Of a stretch of 64,000 bases of DNA, positions 53,431 to 62,183 are shown in pieces; position 1 is the stretch's first letter; every line of letters begins with the position of its first letter. Source of the stretch: Halalkalibacter suaedae (lineage in GTDB: Bacteria > Bacillota > Bacilli > Bacillales > Bacillaceae_D). The translations under genes were made by a program, and so were the position numbers. The notes under the pieces were generated by a model. That model searched no databases, was not told the origin of the DNA, and was given only the letters and a program-made list of their open reading frames with translations. Location: assembly GCF_017939705.1 (NCBI RefSeq), contig NZ_JAGKSQ010000007.1, positions 62,001 through 126,000 of the forward strand, given 5' to 3'.

Positions 53431-54717
53431 CTATACCGCCGTTTCTTCTCTTATTGATTTACCATCCACTTTCGGTTCTGGAACGAAAGCAAGGATGATA
53501 ATACCGATGATAAACAAAATGATTAAACTAAAGACACCACTGCTTGAATTTCCAGTAAGTTGTGCGGTTACTGCTACTAGCAGCGGGCCCATAATAGAAG
53601 CAAACTTGCCAAAGATATTATAGAAGCCGAAAAATTCATTAGCGTTCTTTTTAGGAATCAACTTGGCGAAATACGCTCGGCTTAGAGCTTGGATCCCACC
53701 TTGTGAAGTTGCAACAAGCATCGCAAGGATCCAAAAATCAAGGGTGGTTTTTAAGAAATAGGCGTAAATACAAACAATTGTATAAATGATAATACCGACA
53801 TAAAGCATTTTCTTACCGGTAAAGCGCTCAGCTAATTTCCCATATAAAATGGCAAAGGGGGCTGCTACAACTTGTGTAACGAACAAAATAATAAGTAGAT
53901 CTGTTGAACCAATTCCTACATCACTACCGTAAGCAGTTGACATCTTAATGATGGTTCCAACTCCATCGATATAAAAAAAGTAGGCAATTAAAAATAAAAA
54001 TAATGCTCGATATTTTCGAATTTCCCTAATCGTGTTACCAAGTCGTTTAAAACTATTAATGACTGGTTTTGGTTCACGCTCAATATAATAAAGCTGTTTC
54101 ACATGCTTAAGCATAGGAATTGTAAAAACACCCCACCACACTGCTGTAATGATAAAAGCGATTCGGCTAGCTAATGTAACTGAAATAGGAATCAGTTCAC
54201 TTTGGGCTAGAAGAATGACTGCAATGCTAAGTAAAAAGGGAATTGTACTTCCAATATAGCCTAATCCGTAGCCACGTGCTGATACCTTGTTCATCTTTTC
54301 TTCTGGTGCAACATCCACTAAAAAAGCATCATAAAAAACATTAGCACCGGCAAATCCAATCGCGGTAACGGTATAGCAAATGAGTAGCAATAACCAGTTT
54401 TCACTAGGAATAAAAGCTAACGATGCGGTGGAGATAACACCAAGACCAAAAAAGAATAGGAAGAATCGTTTTTTAAATCCTTGGTAATCAGCAATTGTAC
54501 CTAAGATTGGACTGAGCATTGCTAATATAAATGTAGCTAAGGCAATCGTATAACCTAAATAGGCTGTTGAATCAGTTGCACTTATCCCAGAGTCAGTAGC
54601 AGCGGCTTTATAAAACAGTGGGAACACAGCGGTGCTAATAATAATGGAATAGGCTGAATTAGCCCAATCATAAAGCACCCAGCTGTTTTCTGCTTTCTTA
54701 GGGTTTTGATTTTTCAT
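53431..54717 (-). CDS. UMF1/Atg22-like MFS transporter
   Basis: A 428-residue transporter with twelve helices. The N-terminus [21 protein letters not shown] is the signature of the UMF1 family (Atg22-like, B. subtilis YxiO type). Other recognisable segments are [17 protein letters not shown] and [20 protein letters not shown]. The yeast member exports amino acids from the vacuole; the substrate of the bacterial proteins is unknown. The start is ATG 54717. Upstream, 54718-55562 has no gene and holds family B and family A repeats. Confidence 0.9.
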   Translation of the reverse strand: MKNQNPKKAENSWVLYDWANSAYSIIISTAVFPLFYKAAATDSGISATDSTAYLGYTIALATFILAMLSPILGTIADYQGFKKRFFLFFFGLGVISTASLAFIPSENWLLLLICYTVTAIGFAGANVFYDAFLVDVAPEEKMNKVSARGYGLGYIGSTIPFLLSIAVILLAQSELIPISVTLASRIAFIITAVWWGVFTIPMLKHVKQLYYIEREPKPVINSFKRLGNTIREIRKYRALFLFLIAYFFYIDGVGTIIKMSTAYGSDVGIGSTDLLIILFVTQVVAAPFAILYGKLAERFTGKKMLYVGIIIYTIVCIYAYFLKTTLDFWILAMLVATSQGGIQALSRAYFAKLIPKKNANEFFGFYNIFGKFASIMGPLLVAVTAQLTGNSSSGVFSLIILFIIGIIILAFVPEPKVDGKSIREETAV

Positions 54718-54852
54718 TAGTAGTAGGCCTCCGACTATAAATTTCCTATATTGTACAGGAAAAAAACTTTATAATTGGAAACTATACATAAAATAAACTA
54801 TAGTTTTACATTTGTTTACAAAACAACAGGTACTAGGCTAAAAACGATGCGA

Positions 54853-54981
54853 GACGCTTCGATTTCGCTGCCGGGATGGGGGGGGCACGCTTTCTGCAGG
54901 CGGGCGTGGAACTAACCGGATCCGTCGGTGGATTTCCACCTGCCCGTTCCGTCCTGCAGGAGTCGGCCCCATCCCGTCCGC
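54853..54981. repeat. Family B GC-rich repeat, copy 1
   Basis: About 129 bp, much richer in G and C than its surroundings, matching the reverse complement of 60837-60967. The ends GCCGGGATGGGG and CCCATCCCGTCCGC are inverted repeats; the centre GTGGAACTAACCGGATCCG and GTCGGTGGATTTCCAC can fold. It shares GCTTTCYGCAGG and CTGCAGGAGTC elements with family A. Confidence 0.8.
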
Positions 54982-55176
54982 TTTGGTTAGTGGTATACAA
55001 AAGAATTTACTTCTTTTCCATTCTTATCCTACTTTTGTATGTGGATGATACATGAGGTTATATAGAGATATTGCGGTTATAGATCTTAAGATTATCTTTT
55101 TTCTCCTTTAAGTTAATCTTATGGATTCAGTCTGATCTTCTAATTCCTTCTATATAAAGATAGTTATAAAACTTCT

Positions 55177-55232
55177 AGATAATAGACAAAACACCTTTAA
55201 GAAACTTCTTAAAGGTGTTTTGTCTATTATCT
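55177..55232. repeat. Perfect 27-bp inverted repeat
   Basis: 55177-55203 and 55206-55232 are exact reverse complements separated by two bases; the inner arms are CACCTTTAAGAA and TTCTTAAAGGTG. It lies next to family A copy 6 and not close to a gene end on the + strand; on the - strand it is more than 300 bases beyond the small protein gene. It could be a terminator or a cruciform. Confidence 0.8.
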
Positions 55233-55233
55233 G

Positions 55234-55517
55234 GAGACCGTAACATAACTAAATTGTCTAACTGAAATATCGCATAAAGCAATCAGCGAAACCGTTGCAT
55301 TGTCTTAAGGTTGCTATGAGTGGGTTTCTCATAGAAGGCGTGCAACGTGTGGAGCCATTGCTGCTTCCTCGAATCTGCTAAAAGGGACTTTTTCAGTGGC
55401 CTCATGCAAAGCCAAAGGTGAGACCCCGTAGTGCCGAGGCACGAGGAGGCTCACCGGCTTCCCGCGGAAAGCGAAGTAGATTTCAGGAGCGGTGACCTTG
55501 CACTATCTATTTTTGTT
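55234..55517. repeat. Family A repeat, copy 6, composite
   Basis: Same orientation as copy 4, starting GAGACCGTAACATAACTAA, and ending near AGGAGCGG then CACTATCTATTTTTGTT, which matches the corresponding end of copy 7. It contains a shortened form of the 174-bp insertion. It occupies most of the gap between the MFS gene and the small helical protein gene together with the family B copy and the palindrome. Confidence 0.82.
55277..55403. mobile_element. Left-truncated copy of the MITE-like insertion
   Basis: From GCGAAACCGTTGCATTGTCT to TTTTTCAGTGGCCTC this matches the right 120 bases of the element at 39272-39445. The left end is lost: host repeat sequence passes into the insertion at AAGCAAT (55277-55283), a heptamer present both in the family A repeat and inside the insertion. 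The right flank ATGCAAAG is the expected target site. Confidence 0.8.
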
Positions 55518-55562
55518 AGAGTTTTGATTCGGTCTAGAAATTGTTATCTTGGCCTTCTTACA

Positions 55563-55826
55563 TTAATCCTGTTTTGAAATTGTTTTGAATGCTTGTCTTT
55601 CTTGATCTAGATCACCTTGTAGCATTTTTAAGGCATCTTGATTCTCAATATCTGATGCTTGTTGAACTGAGTGTTCTGCGTGCTCTAGTGAATTTTTAGC
55701 ATGCTCAATTGTCTCTTCAGTCGGGTGTGACTGTGCTTGACTAATTGCATTGTGGGCATGTTCAATTGATTGCTGTGCTTGCGAAATAGAATTCTGTGTT
55801 TGAACACTTGTAATATTGTTTTTCAT
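55563..55826 (-). CDS. Small helical protein, unknown
   Basis: An 87-residue, strongly hydrophilic protein with no hydrophobic segment. It is built of His, Gln, Ala and Glu-rich amphipathic stretches that recur about every 18-23 residues (SIEHAHNAISQAQ, TIEHAKNSLEHAE, SVQQASDIENQDA), so it is probably a helical bundle or coiled coil. AAAGAGGAG precedes the ATG. It is a single gene. Its family is not recognised; similar small proteins in Bacillaceae are often stress- or spore-associated, but nothing here shows that. Confidence 0.75.
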   Translation of the reverse strand: MKNNITSVQTQNSISQAQQSIEHAHNAISQAQSHPTEETIEHAKNSLEHAEHSVQQASDIENQDALKMLQGDLDQERQAFKTISKQD

Positions 55827-56087
55827 CTAAAATCACTCCTCTTTAATAATGAAGACATTACTAATTTGCTTAAGTGCCCCTGTTTGTATGCATTAAAGTA
55901 AAAGTTCTTTAGTCGATTGTAAAAAATACCCTCATTTATAAATGAATTGTTAATAAAACCTGTCCATCATTCACAATTCGTTTTCAAATTTAAAAGAACC
56001 ATACGTTATTTTAATGGTAGCTTAACCCAATTAATCTTCTGACAAGGTACTCTTGTAGTAACGAAACAAGGAAGAGGAGAGGAACGA

Positions 56088-56810
56088 ATGATTATTCGGG
56101 AGGAACCACTTCAACATCTTGAGATAGCAGAGTACTTAATTAATCAGGTTCAGAAAGGAATTATTAAGGCAGGCCAAAAGATTCCATCGGAAAATGACCT
56201 CTGTGAGCAATTTCATGTTAACCGGCATGTTGTTAGACAAGCCATTGCTAGATTAACGAATCTTGGCTGGGTAACCCCACAGCAAGGAAAAGGGTGTTAT
56301 GTCAATTGTTTACCTAAACCGATTCTTTATGTCTTATCGTCACAAACTCGTTTTACTGAAAATATGGAAACTCAAGGTGTTTCCCATGAAAGCAAATTAA
56401 TTCATTGGGAGATTGACCTGCCGGATTTAAATGAGCAAGAAAGCTTACAGTTGGATGAAAGAGAGTATGTTTATCGATTAGACATCCTGCGTTATATCAA
56501 TGAACAACCACTCTCAATAACAACATCTGTTTTTCCTTGTTTAGAACTACCAAGATTAGAGCAGCATTTTGATCATTTTGACTCTCTTTATGGAATCCTA
56601 CTTGATCATTATCAATTACGTCCAATACGTAGTCATTCGATGTTTCAAGCATGCTTACCAACATTGAAGGATACAGAGCATCTAAAAATACCAGAAAATA
56701 TCCCCATTATCCGTATTGAAAGTGTAATGAACCATCCGAGCGGATTTCCAATTGAGTATAGCGTCGCCCGTGTAAGAGGGGATATGCAGAAATGTGTAAT
56801 TGAGTTTTAG
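56088..56810 (+). CDS. phnF: GntR/HutC-family regulator PhnF
   Basis: A 240-residue regulator. The winged-helix domain (about 12-75) has IPSENDLCEQFHVNRHVVRQAIARL and the UTRA effector domain (about 95-238) includes YRLDILRYINEQPLS and GFPIEYSVARVRGD. The family represses phosphonate operons and responds to a small ligand. It lies 70 bases upstream of phnD on the same strand and is probably its regulator and operon leader. GAGGAGAGG precedes the ATG. The 260 bases upstream (55827-56087) are AT-rich with no gene seen. Confidence 0.88.
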   Translation: MIIREEPLQHLEIAEYLINQVQKGIIKAGQKIPSENDLCEQFHVNRHVVRQAIARLTNLGWVTPQQGKGCYVNCLPKPILYVLSSQTRFTENMETQGVSHESKLIHWEIDLPDLNEQESLQLDEREYVYRLDILRYINEQPLSITTSVFPCLELPRLEQHFDHFDSLYGILLDHYQLRPIRSHSMFQACLPTLKDTEHLKIPENIPIIRIESVMNHPSGFPIEYSVARVRGDMQKCVIEF

Positions 56811-56880
56811 TCCATCAATATGCAGTCCTTGATTGCATTGATGATAAATTATTTTTTATAAGACGAGAGGGGCAATTTAA

Positions 56881-57972
56881 GTGAAGAAGGTATTTTTGTT
56901 TTTATTTGCATTAATAACAATGACATTGGCGGCTTGTGGTTCATCAACAGACACAGGAACAGAGACGAATGGGGAAGCAGGAAGTGAAGAGGTAAAAACA
57001 AAAACAGCTGCTGAAACAGAGGAAAAAGAAAAATTAACAATGGTTTGGTATCCAAATGAATCAGGTGCTGATCTTAAAGATGCTCGTGATGAAATCGGAA
57101 GACTTATTGAAGAAGAAACTGGAATCAAGGTAGAGCACCAAACAACAACAGATTATATTATTGCGATTGAATCAATTGCACAGGGAAATGCTGACTTAGC
57201 ATTTATGGGAGCTCAAGGATATATTGAAGCAAATAATAAAAGTGATAGTGTTCAACCACTTGTTGTTTCTAGTGGGAAATCAGGTACATTAGAAGATGCT
57301 GTTTACTATAGCTGGTTGAACGTAAAAAAAGGCAATGAAGATCAGTACAAAGACGGGGAAGAGTATTCTCTAGATAATATCGTTGATAAGAAATTCTCGT
57401 TTGTTTCTAACAGTTCAACATCTGGATTTAAAGTCCCTTCAACAGGAATTGTTTCTTATTTCTCTGAAAAGGACGAATTCAAGGATTTGACAACGGATGA
57501 TCTATTAGAAGGTGGAGCTTTCTTTAGTGAAGTACTTTACGGTGGTTCTCACCAAGGATCAGCAGTCAATCTTCTTCAAGATCGTGCAGAAGTGGCAGCA
57601 TTCTGTGATGTTTGTGTGAATAACTACATCGAATTAGTAGAAGGCGAAATGAATCGCCCAGGTGCCGTTTATCAAGTGAAAGATGACGCGGCTGAGCCTT
57701 TTAATACAGTTGCAGGTGAGCAATTTGTTTCAATCTCTGTAACTCCAGTACTTAATGCACCATTTGTTGTTAATGAAGAGACAGTTAGTGAAGAATTAAT
57801 TGAGAAAATTAGAGCATTGTTCCTTTCTGATGCTGTTGCTGAAAATGAGAAAATCTTTATTCCTGAAGGATCTGAGTTTACTGGTTTGTTTAGTAAATCA
57901 GAAGAAGGATTAGAGCGTTTTGTTGAAGTAGAAGATGCTTGGTTTGACCCAATTCGCGAACTTTCAAAATAA
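56881..57972 (+). CDS. phnD: Phosphonate ABC transporter substrate-binding protein PhnD
   Basis: A 363-residue lipoprotein with signal peptide and lipobox LAAC (Cys19), a Thr/Glu-rich linker and the PhnD fold (MVWYPNESGADLKDARDEIG, NADLAFMGAQGYIEAN, FVSNSSTSGFKVPSTGIVSYF). It captures phosphonates. The GTG start follows AGAGGGGC. It opens the transporter operon phnDCE1E2; the next gene begins 28 bases on. Confidence 0.93.
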   Translation: MKKVFLFLFALITMTLAACGSSTDTGTETNGEAGSEEVKTKTAAETEEKEKLTMVWYPNESGADLKDARDEIGRLIEEETGIKVEHQTTTDYIIAIESIAQGNADLAFMGAQGYIEANNKSDSVQPLVVSSGKSGTLEDAVYYSWLNVKKGNEDQYKDGEEYSLDNIVDKKFSFVSNSSTSGFKVPSTGIVSYFSEKDEFKDLTTDDLLEGGAFFSEVLYGGSHQGSAVNLLQDRAEVAAFCDVCVNNYIELVEGEMNRPGAVYQVKDDAAEPFNTVAGEQFVSISVTPVLNAPFVVNEETVSEELIEKIRALFLSDAVAENEKIFIPEGSEFTGLFSKSEEGLERFVEVEDAWFDPIRELSK

Positions 57973-58000
57973 TTCATTATAGTGAAAAAAGGAGTTAACA

Positions 58001-58789
58001 ATGACAACCTTACTGGAGCTAAACAATGTATCTAAGAAATATGGTAGTGATACATTAGCGCTGTCGGATGTTAACTTCTCTGTCAAAGAAGGAGAGTTTG
58101 TTTCCGTCATTGGTCCCTCGGGAGCAGGGAAATCAACTCTTCTTCGTTGCATTAATCGGATGATTGATGCAACAAGCGGAGAAGTCATTTTTGATGGTGT
58201 CAATGTTCAGAATTTAAATAAAAGAGAGCTTCGCAAAACAAGAACAAAAATAGGGATGATTTTTCAGCATTATAACTTGGTGAACCGCTTAAGTGTGATT
58301 GAAAACGTTCTTCACGGAAGACTCGGTTTTAAGTCAATAATCACAGGTGTGTTAGGCATGTATAGTGAAGCAGAAAAGAAGCAAGCAATTGAGCTTTTAA
58401 CTGTACTCGGACTTGAGGATCATATGTACAAACGTTGTGATCAATTAAGTGGTGGTCAAAAGCAACGAGTGGGTATTGCACGAGCTCTTATCCAAAGTCC
58501 GAAAATGATGTTATGTGATGAACCAATTGCCTCACTTGATCCAAACAGCTCTAAAGTAATCATGGATCATCTAAGAAATATTTCAAAATCAATGGGCATT
58601 ACGGTTGTCGTGAATTTGCATCAGGTTGATGTCGCCCTCTCTTATTCAGATCGAATTATTGGTGTTAGCAAAGGAGAGGTCGTATACAATGGTTCACCAC
58701 AACAAATTACGTCAGAAGAAATTTATCAAATCTACGGCTCAGAAGCTGGCGAACTGATCATGGATGTAGGTGGGAAAAATGCAGGCTAA
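58001..58789 (+). CDS. phnC: Phosphonate ABC transporter ATPase PhnC
   Basis: A 262-residue ATPase with GPSGAGKST (38-46), signature LSGGQKQRVGIARAL and Walker B MMLCDEPIASLDP. It has the PhnC-specific FQHYNLVNRLSVIENVLHGR segment after the Q loop. It powers phosphonate uptake with the two PhnE proteins. Its stop overlaps the start region of phnE by about ten bases. Confidence 0.95.
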   Translation: MTTLLELNNVSKKYGSDTLALSDVNFSVKEGEFVSVIGPSGAGKSTLLRCINRMIDATSGEVIFDGVNVQNLNKRELRKTRTKIGMIFQHYNLVNRLSVIENVLHGRLGFKSIITGVLGMYSEAEKKQAIELLTVLGLEDHMYKRCDQLSGGQKQRVGIARALIQSPKMMLCDEPIASLDPNSSKVIMDHLRNISKSMGITVVVNLHQVDVALSYSDRIIGVSKGEVVYNGSPQQITSEEIYQIYGSEAGELIMDVGGKNAG

Positions 58790-59564
58790 TTATTTTGTAA
58801 AGAAGCGAATTCAGTCGGGGCTTATTTTAGGAGTCCTCCTTTTAGTCACATATGGAGCAATGATCCTGACTGAATTTGACTTTATTAAAAGCGTACAGTC
58901 TATTCCAGAAGCTATCAAATGGGGAGTTACTAACTTTTACCCAGATGCTAAGTCGCTTGAAAAGCTCCCGAATATTTGGGAGAAATTATTGGAAACGATC
59001 TTGATTTCTATTGCTGCTGCCACCATTGCAGGAGCTCTTGCTTTGCTATTCGCAATACTAGGATCGAATACTACTAGGGTTAATGTATTTTTTGGCACGA
59101 TGGCAAGAGGAGTTGCTACGTTATTTCGTAATATCGATGTTGCAGCTTGGGCACTAATTTTATTATTTTCCTTTGGGCAAAGTTCATTGACTGGTTTTTT
59201 TGCATTGTTTTTTGTTTCCTTTGGTTTTCTTACTCGGGCGTTTATGGAAACGATTGATGAGGTCAGTAATAGTTCGGTAGAAGCTTTGCGAGCAACTGGT
59301 GCAAGCTATTTTTCAATTGTTGTTCACTCTGTTATTCCTTCAAGTCTACCACCAATGATTAGCTGGCTCCTATTTATGGTTGAAACCAATATTCGAAGTG
59401 CTACTCTAGTTGGAATTCTTACAGGTACTGGTATTGGTTTTTCGTTTGATTTGTACTACAAAAGTTTAAATTACAACGCTGCAAGTTTAGTTGTCTTGAC
59501 GATCGTTGCGACCATTTTGTCAATTGAACTTATTTCAAATTACGTGAGAAGGGTGATTCTATAG
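58779..59564 (+). CDS. phnE: Phosphonate ABC transporter permease PhnE (first)
   Basis: A 261-residue permease with six helices and the EAA loop EALRATGASYFSIVVHSVIPSS in part (residues about 170-190). ATG 58779 has AGGTGGG just before it; an in-frame GTG at 58770 is also possible. Start and stop are coupled to the neighbours: the stop shares its final base with the GTG of the second permease gene. Confidence 0.92.
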   Translation: MQANYFVKKRIQSGLILGVLLLVTYGAMILTEFDFIKSVQSIPEAIKWGVTNFYPDAKSLEKLPNIWEKLLETILISIAAATIAGALALLFAILGSNTTRVNVFFGTMARGVATLFRNIDVAAWALILLFSFGQSSLTGFFALFFVSFGFLTRAFMETIDEVSNSSVEALRATGASYFSIVVHSVIPSSLPPMISWLLFMVETNIRSATLVGILTGTGIGFSFDLYYKSLNYNAASLVVLTIVATILSIELISNYVRRVIL

Positions 59565-60433
59565 TGGGAAATCCATCAAAAACTGTGACTCCACAACCGG
59601 GTGGCCATTTCCTGCCTTTATCACCTAAGCGTATTAAGGTGAAGCCTTTAACAAAGGAAAAACTCGTGATCCGTGGAATTTTACTTTTGCTTGTGCTGTT
59701 ATCGGTCTATGGTTTTTATAGCTTTGATTATAAAGATATTACGCTTTTGAGTGGGATCACATCAACATTAGCTAATTTTAAGGTAATGTTCACTGAAGCT
59801 CACTTCGTTCACTTCACATTTTGGGATGCTGTCTACCAAGTGTTTGTGACATTAGGTTTAGCCGTGCTTACGACTTTATTTGGTGGGATAATTGCCTTGT
59901 TTTTTGCGTTACTTGCAGCTCAGAACTTATCAAGTGTGAGGGTATCAAATACGATTAAGGGGATTGTGGCCTTTATCAGAGCTGTTCCAACAGTCTTGTG
60001 GGTGCTTATCTTTGCAGTTGCAGCAGGATTGGGTAGTGTTGCAGCTGTTGTCGGTATGACATTTCACTCCGTAGGTTATTTGGTCAAAGCCTATTCTGAA
60101 TCGTTTGAGGAAATGGATAATGGGGTTATTGAAGCATTAAAAGCAAGTGGTGCGAGCTGGTGGCATATCATTTTTCAAGCAGTGATTCCATCCTCAATTA
60201 CCTACCTTGTATCATGGACATTTTTACGATTCGAAATCAACTTTGGTGTAGCTGTGGCAATGGGAGCTGCTGCTGGAGCAGGTGGAATTGGTTTTGATAT
60301 GTTTATGGCAAGTGGCTTCTATTTAGATTTACGTGAGATTGGTACAATTACATATTTCATCTTAGTTGTTGCTGTTCTCTTAGAAGTGTTAGCCATTCAA
60401 ATCAAGAAAAGGTTAAAGGTAACGAATATATAA
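59564..60433 (+). CDS. phnE: Phosphonate ABC transporter permease PhnE (second)
   Basis: A 289-residue permease, paralogue of the preceding gene, with a longer cytosolic N-terminus, six helices and EALKASGASWWHIIFQAVIP. A split of PhnE into two genes is common in Bacillaceae. GTG 59564 follows AAGGGTG. It ends the transporter part; about 700 bases of repeats and regulatory DNA separate it from phnG. Confidence 0.93.
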   Translation: MGNPSKTVTPQPGGHFLPLSPKRIKVKPLTKEKLVIRGILLLLVLLSVYGFYSFDYKDITLLSGITSTLANFKVMFTEAHFVHFTFWDAVYQVFVTLGLAVLTTLFGGIIALFFALLAAQNLSSVRVSNTIKGIVAFIRAVPTVLWVLIFAVAAGLGSVAAVVGMTFHSVGYLVKAYSESFEEMDNGVIEALKASGASWWHIIFQAVIPSSITYLVSWTFLRFEINFGVAVAMGAAAGAGGIGFDMFMASGFYLDLREIGTITYFILVVAVLLEVLAIQIKKRLKVTNI

Positions 60434-60498
60434 AGGAAGCATTCTTTTTGGTGTCTCAGACCTAGACAAACAGGCAGGCGAAAATAATTTAAAACCTG

Positions 60499-60706
60499 AA
60501 CAAAGATAGATAGTGTGTAGTGTCGGGACACCGCTCCTTAAATATACTTCGCTTTCCGCGGGAAGCCGGTGAGCCTCCTCGTGCTTCGCCACTGCGGGGT
60601 CTCACCCTTGGCTTTGTGTCCCGCAGGAGTCTACGTATATTTCATACGCTACATAAAGTGCTTTATTCGTAATTTTCATTCAGCAACTTCAGCTATGTAC
60701 CAACCC
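60499..60706. repeat. Family A repeat, copy 7
   Basis: Orientation of copies 1 and 5: AACAAAGATAGATAGTG, then CCGCTCCTTAAATATACTTC, CTTTCCGCGGGAAGCCGGTG and CTACGTATATTTCATACGCT, ending TATGTACCAACCC. Its left end is like copy 6 and unlike copies 1 and 5, so sub-types exist. It lies between phnE and phnG. Confidence 0.82.
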
Positions 60707-60836
60707 TTTCAAGTCAATGACATCATTCCAAATCAAGTCTGATAATTAGTCATATCTAGATAGAATGGATTGAGCTGTCTCACATTTGTCCTAGTATTAT
60801 GGAAGGTAGGTATACTCCTAATTATTCTCTTATTAA

Positions 60837-60967
60837 GCGGACGGGATGGGTGGGCCGACTCCTGCAGGAAATAAGGGCAAAATGGAAATCCACCGGCGGA
60901 GCCGGTTAGTTCCATGCCCTCCTGCGGAAAGCGTGCCCCCCATCCCGGTAGCGGAGTCGAAGCATCT
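60837..60967. repeat. Family B GC-rich repeat, copy 2
   Basis: About 131 bp from GCGGACGGGATGGG to CCATCCCGGTAGCGG, opposite in orientation to the copy at 54853. ACTCCTGCAGGAAA and CTCCTGCGGAAAGCG are close to the family A core, but the ends differ. Confidence 0.8.
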
Positions 60968-61032
60968 TATCATGGCAACTCTCCTTAATACAACTTGTCG
61001 AATGTCTTTGAAAGAGATACTGTTGACAAGCT

Positions 61033-61058
61033 AAAGCATCCTCTTTGGGTGCTTTTTC
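61033..61058 (+). terminator. Possible weak terminator
   Basis: AAGCATCC and GGGTGCTT (one G-U pair) are followed by TTTTCTG. It would end transcripts entering from the transporter operon before the phnG promoter. Confidence 0.5.
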
Positions 61059-61073
61059 TGTCTTTATCAAACC

Positions 61074-61090
61074 TTTACAAAGCCTTAACC
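61074..61090 (+). promoter_or_regulatory. Pho-box-like site upstream of phnGHI
   Basis: TTTACA (61074-61079) and TTAACC (61085-61090) are direct half-sites with an 11-bp period, as in the PhoP consensus TT(A/C/T)ACA-N5-TT(A/C/T)ACA. It lies about 55 bases before phnG, with a possible -10 near 61105. PhoP control in phosphate starvation is inferred. Confidence 0.55.
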
Positions 61091-61144
61091 TTTGTAACTT
61101 GTCGATAAGATACATTAAGGATAACGAGAAGGGAGCTGAGGGTG

Positions 61145-61582
61145 ATGAAAAAGAAAAGATTGACGAAGATCCTTGTTGAGGGTAGACCTGAATTTCTGCA
61201 AAAGCTTGCTAATCAAATAGAGGATAAGCATTCTCCTAAGATAGAAAGAGAGCCTGAAACAGGTCTTGTGATGGTAAAGGCTCGTGACTCTGTATCGATG
61301 CAGCCCTTTTATATGGGGGAACTCCTTGTTACCGAATGTACGGTTTCAATCAGTGGGGTTTTAGGTTTTGGCATGATAAAAGGAGAGGAGCTTGAGCGAG
61401 CCTATCAACTTGCGGTCGTTGATGCAGGCTTTAATGCCAACATTCCAGAGGTGGCATATTGGCTTGATGAACTTGAGCTTGAAGAAGGCTTGATTGTCCA
61501 GCGTCATAAGAAAGAGGAAGCGATGGTGGCTCAATCTAGAGTACATTTTGATACGATGGAGGATTACTATGATAAAAGCTGA
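61145..61582 (+). CDS. phnG: Carbon-phosphorus lyase subunit PhnG
   Basis: A 145-residue subunit of the PhnGHIJ core complex, with LVEGRPEFLQKLA, MVKARDSVSMQPFYMGELLVTECTV in part, and GDEAYQLAVVDAGF-like EERAYQLAVVDAGF near the end. With PhnH, I and L it attaches phosphonate to the ribose of ATP. The start may be GTG 61142 or ATG 61145; the latter follows GGGAG better. The end overlaps phnH by 14 bases. Confidence 0.92.
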   Translation: MKKKRLTKILVEGRPEFLQKLANQIEDKHSPKIEREPETGLVMVKARDSVSMQPFYMGELLVTECTVSISGVLGFGMIKGEELERAYQLAVVDAGFNANIPEVAYWLDELELEEGLIVQRHKKEEAMVAQSRVHFDTMEDYYDKS

Positions 61583-62183
61583 TCAAACCTTTGATAAAGT
61601 ACATGATTCACAAAGGACTTTTCGAGTACTTCTTGATTGTATGGCACGTCCAGGGAAAATTGGAGCACTACAGATTGAAGTAGAAGCAGAGTTTATTTCG
61701 AGTGGACTCCTCCAAATTGCGTTAACTCTTTTAGACCGTGAAGTCTCATTTTCGATTATGGCGAAAGAAAAAGAAAAAATAAGACGCTATCTAAAATGGA
61801 ACACATTCAGTGAAGAGAGTGAAGCTTGCGATGCCGATTATCTCTTTATTGATACATCATTGACCTCTGTGCAAATTGCCGAGGTGATGAGGAATGCAAA
61901 GAGGGGAACCTTAGCTGATCCCCATCAAAGTGCAACGTTTGTTGTCTATATTGAGGAATTATTTGCAGAAGATATAGGTTTGCGTTTAAGTGGACCTGGC
62001 ATTAAAAATCAGCGTCAGGTAGCTCTATCTAAACATATAGAAAGATGGTTAGGTGAGCGGGAGATGGTCAATGAGGAGTATCCACTTGGTGTTGATATGA
62101 TTTTTGTTAATTCCGTTGGCGAGCTTCTTGCTCTCCCTCGAACGACAAAAGTAGAGAGGGTGGATGAACAGTGGGTTATGTAG
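61569..62183 (+). CDS. phnH: Carbon-phosphorus lyase subunit PhnH
   Basis: A 204-residue core subunit that begins MIKADQTFDKVHDSQRTFRV, followed by LLDCMARPGKI, the usual PhnH N-terminus; GTLADPHQSATFV and LSGPGIKN are conserved segments. ATG 61569, preceded by GGAGG inside phnG, is chosen over a longer frame from 61494. It overlaps phnI by 13 bases. Confidence 0.93.
   Translation: MIKADQTFDKVHDSQRTFRVLLDCMARPGKIGALQIEVEAEFISSGLLQIALTLLDREVSFSIMAKEKEKIRRYLKWNTFSEESEACDADYLFIDTSLTSVQIAEVMRNAKRGTLADPHQSATFVVYIEELFAEDIGLRLSGPGIKNQRQVALSKHIERWLGEREMVNEEYPLGVDMIFVNSVGELLALPRTTKVERVDEQWVM

Noticed and set aside
2085-60706. CRISPR array or rRNA/tRNA-linked repeats
   Set aside because: Repeats are isolated, over 100 bp long and kilobases apart, with no spacer structure or cas genes.
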